Shown: piece by piece, positions 17,914-27,756 of the stretch | Layout of the letters: each line of letters starts with the position of its first letter | Numbering within the stretch: the first letter of the stretch is position 1 | Source: Trichomonas tenax | Lineage: Eukaryota; Parabasalia; Trichomonadida; Trichomonadidae | Direction: 5' to 3' | Assembly (NCBI GenBank): GCA_023091735.1 | Contig: JALKBU010000101.1 | Span: 1-64,000, forward strand | Length of the DNA: 64,000 nucleotides | The notes under the pieces: model-generated | Databases searched by the model: none | The model's input: only the letters and a program-made list of their open reading frames with translations | What the model was told of the DNA's origin: nothing | Position numbers and translations under genes: made by a program

Positions 17914-20900
17914 ATGACAAAGAAAAGCGAATTGCAGGATAAAGCGATGAAAATTTTAATGGATAGTGCAACTAATGACCCTATAAAGCCGAAATTTAAG
18001 GAACTGCTGAAGACATTACTTGTAAATAGCAGTTCTCTTATCGTTTTATTGGAATGTCTTCAAAAACGCAATCAAATGCAATTTAGCATTCAAATTTTCG
18101 AAATATTACAGGCACATTTCGCGAAAATAAAGTTTAATGAAGAAGAATCCCAGAAGATTGCAAATTCTTTCATCTCAATCATCACTTCTGAGCTTCCTTC
18201 GAACATAAACAAACTTGAATTGAACACTATCAACTATTTACAGTCATCTGCCGCAGCAGCACAATATTTTGCATCATATTTCAAAAATGTCGACACAGCG
18301 AATCAATATGTTCAAACTTTTCTCATATTCATTTACGTTTTCACTCATAACCCAGAACTTAAAGATAAAGTTTTACCGCTAATGAACCAAAAATTGATAT
18401 ATAATGTTCAATCATTAGCTATTTTACGCTCATTGCCAAACAACGAGCTTGCTGAACAACCAACCGTTCGTGCATTATCGACCGTTTTTAAGAGCTCTTT
18501 TGATAATAATTTAGGTGATTATACAATTCCAATAATTCTTTCATGTCTTCCACATTATATGAATGAAACATCATCCAAAGAGTGTGCGTCAATGATTCCA
18601 ATCATTCTTAAGAAATTAAAACGCGATAACAACAATATGGTACAATTCAGTCGCTTTTTGTTCCCTCTTTTTGAATTTAATGATACATTTAATGTTGTTA
18701 AAGCTTCCAGTGATGATATCCTTCAAGCATACATAACAACAGTAAATGATTGCGCAACAATCACTTCACCTACAGAATTATCAGATCCATTGACATACGT
18801 CAACGGAGAAGTAGCCAATGCATTCATTAAACTATGTGCCGCTTTATCTGTCAACATCGGTCTTCTATTCCAAACGAAATGCGTCCAGTATCCTACTGGT
18901 GTCCTTCTTTTGTCGATTTATGTTGCCAGAATGATCTCAGTCAATGAGTTTGATCGCTGTGACAGAGAAAACATGATTGCTGACCTTTTAACTGTTTGTC
19001 CGAGAACGTCATCGAACTTCCATTTGTTGATCATATTGAGTGGATACTTTGTTGTTGGATTCAGCAGCAAACGCGGCCTTGAAGTCCTCGTTGATGGCCT
19101 TGCTATGAATTCAAGGCAAGCATGCAACTGGATTGTCTCTGACGAGATGCCATTTGATATTGTCTTCCCTGTGTTAGCAACACAATTTGATGCTGACAAG
19201 AGTTGCGAACTTTATCTTCACACATTAATTTCATTGCTTAAAGTTAATGTCCCGCAAATTCCGGATGAACTTCCTATTGATGATAGCGTCACAGCATACT
19301 CAGATTCCAATTTCGAGTCGATCAGCTCGTTATCTAGATTCAACAGCGATAATATGGATATCTCTGATTTACAAGGAGTTCCAACACCATCAACAACACT
19401 GTTTTGCCATGTTATCTCGAAATATATCAATCACCCTGAACTCGGTGCACTTGTACCTCTTGCAGCTGCAAGTGTGTCACAACAATTTGCTGTTGACTTA
19501 ACACGAAACATGAAGCAGCAGAAAAGGAAACGTGCAAAACTCGAGTTAATTGCTTCCTACTCAAATGCATTGCAATCATTAGATGTGCAGACACTTCATT
19601 CTCTCGCACAGACATTTTTGCTGCTTTCTCCAGGCATGTCAATGCTCTTCCTCGCTGTTTCACTCCAGAGACTTCCACCTGAAGCAATAAAGAGAATGAT
19701 GCAGAAAACTGCTGCATTCGCTTCAAGTTCCACGGAATCATTTGCAAAAATGGTTGCTTTAGTTGCACACTCACATCCTGAGATTGCACTTAGCTTCCTT
19801 GATGGCTTCACTGAGTCCAATATCATCAAGAGAAGAGTTTTCTTCTTCTTGAGAACAAACCCAGAAGATAACGAGCCCGCTTACATTGCAACATTCCAAG
19901 CAATTGGTTATTTCTGCACATTCGTTGATAATGGATTCTTCATCAATGAATTCCTTCCGTTTGCAACAAGATTCCTCAACAAGCACTTAACACATAACTC
20001 AAAGAGCTACCAATTCAACACGGCTCAGTTGATGGCTATTAAGCGCATTTCTAACAGATTAATAGCATATCAAGAGGACCACACAGACCACATCTTCCCA
20101 TTCAAGGACTTCTTAGTCCAATTTGTTTGCTCATTGTTTATGGATGTTGGCGATTCCATTCTTCAACCAAGCGCCACACAGCCAAAGTCCAATAAGAGCA
20201 CTCAGATGGTTGTTGCTATCTTGCAAACGCTCACAGCTCTTCTTCCAATTCATCCAATAAGAATTAACGATAGACATGACAGAAGCATCGAACTGATTGT
20301 TCTTATTCTTCAATATTTCACTGGTGATGAATTTGCAATGATATTCAAGGCAGCAAGCAGCTTCATTTTAGAGCTTCTCAAGACGAACCCATCTGTTTTA
20401 GTCCTGAATTCCATCTTAGGACCAATCTTCCAGAGCATCCTCTGCACAAAAGAGTGGCGTGCTATGTGCAGTCTTACTCTTCAAATCACTTCTCTTTGGG
20501 AAACAGTCAAACTTGTTCAAGGAGGTCCATACTTATCACAGCTTGTCGGAGCAATTGGTCCAATGCTAACATCGGTTCTTCCAATCCTTGCAAGCGATAT
20601 CGGAAGTACCGCTATAAGCATAGTTGAGAACTTGTGCAACCTTCAATGTGCAATTAGAAACCAAATTCTGAGCCTACCAAGAAACATAAGACCATCAATG
20701 CCTTCAATTGAGAATGCTGATGCAGCTGAAATATTGAGGATTGGATGTGTATTCACTTGCAAGAATTTAATGACATCACAAGTATTCGATGTCATTGGAG
20801 GACTTCTTGATTATGCTGTTGGCGACAAGATCGTTGAAACTCATATAAGAGGCTGCATTCTCGCAGCAACACATTTGCTTTCTGAGAGGGGTAATGAAGA

Positions 20901-22107
20901 ATTTAGAGACGATGCAAAGATTGTTGCATTACTCGCTAAGGCTGCAAACAAAGGCGAAGATCTTCTTGAAGTTTGCTTACGTGCTCTCAAGGTTCTTGCT
21001 TCAATGCGATTCTTCTCTATTGTTTCCTCTCTTTTTGCTCATAAATCTGAAGTTGAACCATTTGCCTCAAAGATAATTGCAGCTCTCTTAGAAACTGATG
21101 GAACAGCGATGCAAATGCTATCAGTTGTCAGCGAGATGTCTGTTGATGAGACGCAAGACAACAGCTGGTTCACATCAGCAGCATTTCCTCTCCTCAGTGA
21201 GGCCGTTAAAGATTCATCAGATGAACAATGGGCAAAGATATTCATGGGTGTCGCAAAGCTCACAAAAGACTCAAATTCATCGGTTTGCGCTTCTCTCTTC
21301 AAGGCAAACAGCATGGAAGAGATATTAGACAAAGCAGAAGAAGAACGCCCTCTTATCTTCACTATGATTGCATCATTGTTGCCAGAAGGTTATGATAGAT
21401 ATTACTCCCATCTGTCGCTCGAATTAGCGGCAGCAAGTGTTGAAAATTGCAGTGCTTTGTTATCCTATTTCTTCACAGATGTTCGCGCTGCCGATGAAAC
21501 AACATTCGAACACATTCTTAAGATATTAATTAAGCACCCATATGAAAGCTGGCGCGAACATGCTAACACATTAGCGATTCTAATTGCAGATAACATTTTC
21601 TCATCACCAGCTGCATTAAAATGCGCTCATTCGTATATAGATAACTGTGATGATGACAGTTTGACCTTCATATGGGCAGCAATCATCAGCCATGTTATCT
21701 CTGACTTTGAGAAATGGTTGGTCATCATTGACGAGTTATCCTATAGAATTGATCCTGTATCATTTTCACCGATTATTCCAATTTTAGTTGTTCATGCCAA
21801 AAATGCTGTTTGTGCAAAAGTTCTATCACTCATTGCCGACAAAGTTGCTGCTAACATCAGTGGCGATGTTGTTTCTAAGGTACTGAAGTCAGATATTTAC
21901 AAGCACATCGATTTAGTTTCCGAGTTCTCAACAATGCTCAAACGAAACGATCATTCGGCAGAATCTGTCGCCGCTTTATCAATTCTCTGCGAAAATGTCT
22001 CAGCAACTAACTCATACGCAATCGAAGCAATCATTGATGAAGCCATCCGCTCAAATGGCGATGAAGATACTTGTGCAATCTCCGTTTTACAAGGTTTAAT
22101 CTTATAA
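17914..22107 (+). CDS. Large HEAT-repeat protein, 1397 residues
   Basis: The product starts MTKKSELQDKAMKILMD and consists almost entirely of helical repeats. A Ser/Asp-rich linker (about residues 445-490, TAYSDSNFESISSLSRF) and a basic patch (KQQKRKRAKLE, about residue 535) interrupt them. There is no membrane helix, and the C-terminus ends in a helix (SVLQGLIL). The size and all-helical layout recall maestro-type HEAT proteins (MROH) or other giant scaffold proteins, but I see no decisive signature. The frame is clean for 4.2 kb with no alternative start nearby. Function is unknown. Confidence 0.8.
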   Translation: MTKKSELQDKAMKILMDSATNDPIKPKFKELLKTLLVNSSSLIVLLECLQKRNQMQFSIQIFEILQAHFAKIKFNEEESQKIANSFISIITSELPSNINKLELNTINYLQSSAAAAQYFASYFKNVDTANQYVQTFLIFIYVFTHNPELKDKVLPLMNQKLIYNVQSLAILRSLPNNELAEQPTVRALSTVFKSSFDNNLGDYTIPIILSCLPHYMNETSSKECASMIPIILKKLKRDNNNMVQFSRFLFPLFEFNDTFNVVKASSDDILQAYITTVNDCATITSPTELSDPLTYVNGEVANAFIKLCAALSVNIGLLFQTKCVQYPTGVLLLSIYVARMISVNEFDRCDRENMIADLLTVCPRTSSNFHLLIILSGYFVVGFSSKRGLEVLVDGLAMNSRQACNWIVSDEMPFDIVFPVLATQFDADKSCELYLHTLISLLKVNVPQIPDELPIDDSVTAYSDSNFESISSLSRFNSDNMDISDLQGVPTPSTTLFCHVISKYINHPELGALVPLAAASVSQQFAVDLTRNMKQQKRKRAKLELIASYSNALQSLDVQTLHSLAQTFLLLSPGMSMLFLAVSLQRLPPEAIKRMMQKTAAFASSSTESFAKMVALVAHSHPEIALSFLDGFTESNIIKRRVFFFLRTNPEDNEPAYIATFQAIGYFCTFVDNGFFINEFLPFATRFLNKHLTHNSKSYQFNTAQLMAIKRISNRLIAYQEDHTDHIFPFKDFLVQFVCSLFMDVGDSILQPSATQPKSNKSTQMVVAILQTLTALLPIHPIRINDRHDRSIELIVLILQYFTGDEFAMIFKAASSFILELLKTNPSVLVLNSILGPIFQSILCTKEWRAMCSLTLQITSLWETVKLVQGGPYLSQLVGAIGPMLTSVLPILASDIGSTAISIVENLCNLQCAIRNQILSLPRNIRPSMPSIENADAAEILRIGCVFTCKNLMTSQVFDVIGGLLDYAVGDKIVETHIRGCILAATHLLSERGNEEFRDDAKIVALLAKAANKGEDLLEVCLRALKVLASMRFFSIVSSLFAHKSEVEPFASKIIAALLETDGTAMQMLSVVSEMSVDETQDNSWFTSAAFPLLSEAVKDSSDEQWAKIFMGVAKLTKDSNSSVCASLFKANSMEEILDKAEEERPLIFTMIASLLPEGYDRYYSHLSLELAAASVENCSALLSYFFTDVRAADETTFEHILKILIKHPYESWREHANTLAILIADNIFSSPAALKCAHSYIDNCDDDSLTFIWAAIISHVISDFEKWLVIIDELSYRIDPVSFSPIIPILVVHAKNAVCAKVLSLIADKVAANISGDVVSKVLKSDIYKHIDLVSEFSTMLKRNDHSAESVAALSILCENVSATNSYAIEAIIDEAIRSNGDEDTCAISVLQGLIL

Positions 22108-22369
22108 TATATTTTCTTTTTTTGTATGTTTAAATTATGTTCTTTAATAACTCTTTATAATGAAACCATAGATAGATCTTCAACAATAGAACTATAATAT
22201 GTGAATAAAATGAAATTGATCATTTTCAAAATTAATCATTCACTTTTTGTCAAATGCAAAAAAATGAATGAATTTGAGCGCTTTAGATTATATTGAGTTT
22301 ATATTTGGTGAGAAATTGCAGGAAAAATTTAGTGAGTGAAGTAATTTGTCACTTTTCAAAAAAGTAGTG
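22108..22369. other. Intergenic region with promoter of the beta-helix gene
   Basis: No gene is seen. The last 20 bases carry TCACTTTT (22349-22356). Confidence 0.5.
22349..22356 (+). promoter_or_regulatory. Initiator-like element TCACTTTT
   Basis: It lies 21 bases before the ATG at 22370, within TTGTCACTTTTCAAAAAAG. The same core precedes eIF2B alpha (29362). It supports the 22370 start. Confidence 0.6.
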
Positions 22370-25300
22370 ATGGAAGATAAACTGCAGAATCTTGAATCGC
22401 TGCTTGGTTTATACCCATTTCCGCAGCCCCCGAAGGAGAGCCGTCAGTATGAGGACCTTTCTCTCGATGAAATCAAGGGCGGCCTCGCGAGTGTTATTCC
22501 CCCGAATATGAACGAATTGAACACTCCATTCACAATTACATCACCGGACAAGCTCAAAATTATCGAATCGTTAACCGCTGAATTCAGCAATGCTGTTCAA
22601 ACAGTCGATAATTTGTTCCAGAACTCCTTCTTGTGCCCAGATCACGAAACTAGGAGTGTCGATGTCAATACTGTTCGCCAGCAGATTGCTGCTCAACAAC
22701 CAGGTTTTGTCGCTTACGCACCAGAACACGGCAGGTTAAACGAATTCATCGATCGTGTTCCAAACAAATATACAGTTCTCGTTCCAGCAGGTAACTACTT
22801 CGTTTCGATCAACTTCAAGCACGATATCACACTTATTGCTGACGGATTAGTTACAATCACAGCTCCAAAGAACCAACCAGCTATCGTTTGCACATCCTCT
22901 GGTGGCCAGGTTCAAGACTTTACATTCCAGACATCGGAAGCATCTGTTTTCCCAACAGCTGATATCTCTGATGGACATGTTGCATTTGTCAACTGTACAT
23001 TCGTTGGTTCAAAGGGTGCTGCTGCCAAGGTTTCACAAATTGCTCGTGCGGACTTCTTCCACTGTGACATTCGCGATTCAGAAGAATACGTTCTCAACGT
23101 TGCTGATAACTCAATTGTTAACTGCGTTGACACAAAGTTCAGCCACGGCCATAAGGCTGGTGTTGGTTTGTTCAACAATTCTGCGTCAATTTTCACGAAA
23201 TGCAGAATCAGCTCAAACCCAGAAGGTGCTTTCGTCAACGATAGCGCCTCTGTCATTTTCCACAGCTGCAACATTGCTAACAACAGCTCTAACGGTGTCC
23301 GTATTAGATCCAAATCACCATTCATCAAACTCGAGAAGTGCGAACTCTCATCGAACTCATTGATGAACCAGACAGCTCAGCCGCAGGCCGCCATCAATGT
23401 CTGCTCATCCACAGACTCTGTTTCACTCACAATCCAGGAGTGCACATTCCAGGGCAACCGCGCTTGCATCTTCGCATCAGACAAGTGCCAGATCATCTCC
23501 AAGTACAACAGATTCTCAGACTCACCAGATAACTTCATCCTTAACCTCACAAAGCAGACTAAGTACAGCTCTGAGTCTGATACATTCACAGGCAACTGCC
23601 GCTGCTGCGTTTCTGTCGCAGACCAGGCAGTTTTCGAAGCCATCAGAACTGCTTTCACAGCTCTCATCTACAACGATGCCACAGCCATCCGTGCATACCA
23701 CGACTCCACACTCGTTCTCAACCAGTGCTCATTCGAACAGATCAGCAAGTTCTGTATCTTCCTCGAGAACAAGACAAGTGTCGTCATCCACGAGACAAAG
23801 TTCAGCTCTCAGAGCAAGGGTGTCATCTTCAAAGATGAGGTCAGCGGACGCATCACAAACTGCAAATTCTCCAACTTCGAAGGAGCCATGCATTTCGAGA
23901 ACTCTTCAGGTGAAATCAACATTCTCAACTCCGACTACAACAACAACACAACATCTATCGATTTCACAGGTGCAGCTAAGCCACGTATTATCAAGTGCAA
24001 CTTCGAAACTACACAGGCTACACGTACAAAGGGTGTCCAGATTCAGGATACAAACGCTGAGCCATATTTCGAGGAATGCAAGTTCACTGGCTTCTACACA
24101 GCTGCTTTCTTCAAGAACCAGTCTCACCCAACATTCAAGAACTGCATCTTCTTCAGCTGCCACATCGCTGTCAAAATCCTCAACTCATCTCCAATCTTCG
24201 AGAAGTGCAAGTTCTCCATTATGGAGGAAGGTATCCAAATCAACGCATCATCAACTCCACAGTTCACAGACTGCATCATCGAAGCTTCTAGAAACCACGA
24301 TATCACGCTCGAAGGCAAAGGTTCTCAGCCACATTTCACTCGCTGCCAGATTTTGTCTGCTTCCAGAATCGGCTGCTTTTCCAAGGATCAGGCCTCTCCA
24401 ATCTTCGACGACTGCAGCTTCATGGATAACAAGGATCTTAACATCTCCTGCCTTCAGTCCAGTCACGTTCTTCTTAACAATTGCGAACTCCAGAACTCCG
24501 TCGATGGTGTCTCTGTTGCCGCAGAAACAGAAGGTGTCTTCACAATCAAGCACTGCAGGATCCACGATGAAAACAGCGTCGGTGTCTTCATCAAGAACGG
24601 TGGCCTCACGATGGAGGACACTGAGATCTACAAGTGCAACACTGGCGTCAGAATTGAAATGCCTGCTGGCTGCCAGAACACTGTCCAAATCCTCCGCTGC
24701 AAGATCCACCACAACTTCAACGAAGCAATCCTCTTCATTTGTGGTAAGGCCGTCATCAAGAATAACGAAATCAACGATAACTCATCTGGTATCATTGTTC
24801 TCCCAGAGCCATACGAGAACAACAAGGACAACATGACAGACAACACATTCACAAACAACAAGGGTAAGGATATCAAGGTCTACCAGCAGCAGGGCAAGCA
24901 GACAACAATCCAGAGCAACACAGATGGTGGTGCTCTTCCAGGAAAGAACCCAGCTCAGCTTGCTTCTCTTCCTCCAACATCAGCTCCAAAGGCTCCAATC
25001 AGACCTGTTGGTGGATTTGCAGGATTTGCTCCACCACAAGGACTTGCAACAATGGCTCCAGGCGCTGCTGCACCAGCTATGGCACAGGCCGCAGCTGCAG
25101 CTCCTGCACCAGCCGCAGGTGCCCCACCGGCACAGCTTCACACACAGTTCGCTGCACCACAGTACCAGACCCAGACACTCAGACCAGGCCAAGTCCCAGG
25201 AATGGTCCAACCAGGCCAGGCAGCTCCGCAGTATGCCAGAGCTGGCGCAGCACAGACTCCATACGCTGCACAGGGTGGACAATTTGCTTCAATGCATCCA

Positions 25301-25684
25301 GGTATGGGCGGCCAATACGCCACATTCAGGCCACAGGCAGGTCAAGGCGCCACAGCAGCCGCTGCACAGCAGTACCAGAGTGCTACAATGCGTTCAGGCG
25401 TCGCAAGCCAGTTCGCAGCACCACAATACGCTCAGCAGCAATACCAGCAGCACTATGCCCAGCAGCAATACGCTCAGCAACAATACCAGCAGCAGTATCA
25501 ACAGAGGATGATGAACCCACAATACGCTCAGCAGTACGCGCAACAATACTCTCAGCAGCAGTACGCTCAGCAACAATATCAGCAGCAATACCAGCAACAG
25601 TTCGCTCAGCAGCAGTACCAGCAATACGCATCAACTAACCCACAGCTGGCTAAGTCCAACAGTGGAGGACTCGGCCCAAGGTAA
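22370..25684 (+). CDS. Right-handed beta-helix protein with Q/Y-rich prion-like tail
   Basis: From the ATG at 22370 the product has 1104 residues. An N-terminal helical region (MEDKLQNLESLLGLYPF to about residue 110) is followed by roughly 650 residues of parallel beta-helix coils. Their recurring units are Cxx(C/F)xxN types such as FVNCTFVGSKGAA, ITNCKFSNFEGAM and FKNCIFFSCHIAV. An Ala/Pro-rich segment and then a tail of YAQQQYQQ units run from about residue 1020. There is no signal peptide, so it is probably intracellular. The beta-helix resembles those of FBXO11 and SHCBP1, which bind proteins or sugars. The tail has the composition of low-complexity domains that drive condensates; that role is inference. 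Confidence 0.8.
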   Translation: MEDKLQNLESLLGLYPFPQPPKESRQYEDLSLDEIKGGLASVIPPNMNELNTPFTITSPDKLKIIESLTAEFSNAVQTVDNLFQNSFLCPDHETRSVDVNTVRQQIAAQQPGFVAYAPEHGRLNEFIDRVPNKYTVLVPAGNYFVSINFKHDITLIADGLVTITAPKNQPAIVCTSSGGQVQDFTFQTSEASVFPTADISDGHVAFVNCTFVGSKGAAAKVSQIARADFFHCDIRDSEEYVLNVADNSIVNCVDTKFSHGHKAGVGLFNNSASIFTKCRISSNPEGAFVNDSASVIFHSCNIANNSSNGVRIRSKSPFIKLEKCELSSNSLMNQTAQPQAAINVCSSTDSVSLTIQECTFQGNRACIFASDKCQIISKYNRFSDSPDNFILNLTKQTKYSSESDTFTGNCRCCVSVADQAVFEAIRTAFTALIYNDATAIRAYHDSTLVLNQCSFEQISKFCIFLENKTSVVIHETKFSSQSKGVIFKDEVSGRITNCKFSNFEGAMHFENSSGEINILNSDYNNNTTSIDFTGAAKPRIIKCNFETTQATRTKGVQIQDTNAEPYFEECKFTGFYTAAFFKNQSHPTFKNCIFFSCHIAVKILNSSPIFEKCKFSIMEEGIQINASSTPQFTDCIIEASRNHDITLEGKGSQPHFTRCQILSASRIGCFSKDQASPIFDDCSFMDNKDLNISCLQSSHVLLNNCELQNSVDGVSVAAETEGVFTIKHCRIHDENSVGVFIKNGGLTMEDTEIYKCNTGVRIEMPAGCQNTVQILRCKIHHNFNEAILFICGKAVIKNNEINDNSSGIIVLPEPYENNKDNMTDNTFTNNKGKDIKVYQQQGKQTTIQSNTDGGALPGKNPAQLASLPPTSAPKAPIRPVGGFAGFAPPQGLATMAPGAAAPAMAQAAAAAPAPAAGAPPAQLHTQFAAPQYQTQTLRPGQVPGMVQPGQAAPQYARAGAAQTPYAAQGGQFASMHPGMGGQYATFRPQAGQGATAAAAQQYQSATMRSGVASQFAAPQYAQQQYQQHYAQQQYAQQQYQQQYQQRMMNPQYAQQYAQQYSQQQYAQQQYQQQYQQQFAQQQYQQYASTNPQLAKSNSGGLGPR

Positions 25685-25740
25685 TTTTATTAAAAAAAAT
25701 CGGGTTTTATTCATATTTTTTTCAAAAAAGTGACAAAAAA

Positions 25741-26196
25741 ATGAGTTCAATCTCAAAACCAGGCCTTACACCTGAGCAAACAGAGAAATGCCTGGCGATT
25801 ACCCAGAAAATCTACGATCTTCCGTTCACTACAGAATTCAGGGACCCAGTTGACATCAACAACACGAATTATTACGAAACAATCCAAAATCCGATCTCTC
25901 TCAGCCAAATTCTCGACAATCTGAAGAAGGGTGAGTACAAGTCCATCGATCAATGGAAGGATGACATGAGAAGAATCTGGTCAAACGCTATGGAATTCAA
26001 TAAAGAATACACTATGCTTTATCAGCTCGCTAAGTACATGAAGGAGTATTACCGCTCGAAGATAGACTCTATATCGAAGAATGATTCCGATAAATGGCGT
26101 CACACGCTGAAATACGAAATGAACAAGCTCATTAAGCTCTTAGACATGAGACCGAAGCCGGCAGGAAAGATTATATTGCTGAAGCCATCTCACTAA
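25741..26196 (+). CDS. Bromodomain protein
   Basis: The 151-residue protein is essentially one bromodomain (residues about 18-110). It shows FRDPVDINNTNYYETIQNP in the ZA loop, then ISLSQILDNLKKGEYKS and WKDDMRRIWSNAMEFNKE. The Asn in MEFN stands where the acetyl-lysine-binding asparagine of the family is found. A lysine-rich C-terminal helix follows. Bromodomains read acetylated histones. The start ATG lies 4-5 codons after an inverted element (AAAAAAGTGAC, complement of the initiator-like core). The next gene is a SWI/SNF subunit, so the pair may act in the same chromatin work; that link is inference. Confidence 0.88.
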   Translation: MSSISKPGLTPEQTEKCLAITQKIYDLPFTTEFRDPVDINNTNYYETIQNPISLSQILDNLKKGEYKSIDQWKDDMRRIWSNAMEFNKEYTMLYQLAKYMKEYYRSKIDSISKNDSDKWRHTLKYEMNKLIKLLDMRPKPAGKIILLKPSH

Positions 26197-26531
26197 CCAA
26201 ATAATATTGTTTTGTTAAATATAAAATATTTCTATATTTAAATATTTTGATTTTTTCACATCTGTGAATCCAAAACGTAAATAGTTGATCTTTTATAATA
26301 TAAAACAACTGAATACTCGATTTTTCAATTGAGAGTAAACAAATAATTTTGTTGATTTTATGATTTTTGATTTTTCATGATGAGATAATCAATTTTTATA
26401 GATTCAAAATCTGTAAATAATATTAATTTTTGATATTATTTGAGAACGTTGAATTAAAATATAGTCATAGCGTTGAAAGTTAAAGAAATATCAAAACTAT
26501 TTTTTGATTTTAAGCGATATAGAACACGTTA
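26197..26531. other. AT-rich intergenic region
   Basis: No reading frame, repeat or clear initiator-like element was found between the bromodomain and SMARCD-like genes. Confidence 0.5.
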
Positions 26532-27692
26532 ATGGTAAAAAGGATAAATATATCAATAAAAAGTCCAAATCCTAAAGAAAAAGAATCATTTTCTGTTATG
26601 TTTAATGAATTGTTTGATCAAATCTTGGAGCCTCTCGAGGAAGATTTAGTTTTTCAGAATACAGCAATAAAACAGGAATTCGACACTGTGAAGAATTCCA
26701 TCGAAGTTGCTGCCTATCAGCTCAAATTTCTCGCTTTTATGAAGCGAAGATTATATTTTGAAGAGCAATCGCTTGCCCAAGGCGATAGACTAATGCAGAA
26801 TCCGATAGAGGCTTTAGTTTCAGTTAGATTGGAGAAGGTTGTCGATGACATTTATCGAATTTTATTCACTATCTACGAAGATTCAACTCCATTCATCATT
26901 TCAACATACTTTGACAAAGTAATTATCAAAGTTAACGACATACAAGTCGAATGGACACGAAATGCCGACAATTTAGAAACTGATTCAATCGAATTCGTTT
27001 TACCAAGGGATATTTCGTTCCCTATTGAGTTCTCCATCTGGCTGTATCCTGATTTCCCAGTTACTTTCTATCAAGTTCCGGACTTTTTGTACCCAATCGT
27101 AAATTCGCACCAAACAACACACGCTGGTGTCATCAGAGCTGTAAGTTCCTACGCAGTACAGAATGGACTCATTAATGACGGAAAATTATACTGCGATAAA
27201 GATTTAAAATTTGGTCCAGAAATAACTGAAATTCCTCTTAAACAAGTCGCTTATTACATTCGCTCTGTCCTCGCTCCGCTCCCTCCGATCAATATCAACG
27301 CTTTCTTGAATCCAGAAAGCAATATTATAAATCATAACTTCAAAATAACTCTTCCGGACTTTTCATCAATTCCTCGATATGTTGATGATTTCCATCTCGA
27401 CGACTTAAAGAACTGCGTTTTCGAGTTCGCCGCACAGAAGGAACTTGTTGAGAGCCTCGCAGCTGTCGCCAGGAACCCAATTGAGGCAATAGAAGCGGAA
27501 ATAAGTGGACATTGCACGCAATGCGATCTTTCCGATGAAAGCAATGATAAAGGACCAAAAGAATCAATTTCTCCGGCCAATCCAGCGCGAAGATCGAGTG
27601 TTTACTACTGGCAGCAGTGGACGTCAGACCATATCTCAAGATTCCTTGAAGAAAACAAGATGATTCATGCAAGATATCAACCAAAGAAATAG
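26532..27692 (+). CDS. SWI/SNF complex subunit, SMARCD/BAF60/Rsc6 type
   Basis: The 386-residue protein has a helical N-terminal region, a central beta-rich part (about residues 95-190), and a SWIB/MDM2-like fold (about 195-265) with VSSYAVQNGLINDGKLYCDKDL and IPLKQVAYYIRSVLAPLPPI. Its C-terminus holds VARNPIEAIEAEISGHCTQCDL and YYWQQWTSDHISRFLEE. These match, in order, the ARDPQGFIN and FYFQPWAQEAVCRYF segments that end BAF60 proteins. BAF60 subunits connect SWI/SNF remodellers to transcription factors. Length is shorter than human SMARCD (about 500), mainly at the N-terminus. Confidence 0.85.
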   Translation: MVKRINISIKSPNPKEKESFSVMFNELFDQILEPLEEDLVFQNTAIKQEFDTVKNSIEVAAYQLKFLAFMKRRLYFEEQSLAQGDRLMQNPIEALVSVRLEKVVDDIYRILFTIYEDSTPFIISTYFDKVIIKVNDIQVEWTRNADNLETDSIEFVLPRDISFPIEFSIWLYPDFPVTFYQVPDFLYPIVNSHQTTHAGVIRAVSSYAVQNGLINDGKLYCDKDLKFGPEITEIPLKQVAYYIRSVLAPLPPININAFLNPESNIINHNFKITLPDFSSIPRYVDDFHLDDLKNCVFEFAAQKELVESLAAVARNPIEAIEAEISGHCTQCDLSDESNDKGPKESISPANPARRSSVYYWQQWTSDHISRFLEENKMIHARYQPKK

Positions 27693-27756
27693 AATTTATA
27701 TTTTGTAAACTAAGAATTTTGTTGAATAAATAAAGAACACTTTTTTTTATTTAACA

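Noticed and set aside
23397..24836. 479-codon frame overlapping the beta-helix gene in another frame
   Set aside because: It is Ser/Thr-rich out-of-frame translation of the beta-helix gene, which has far stronger coding character.
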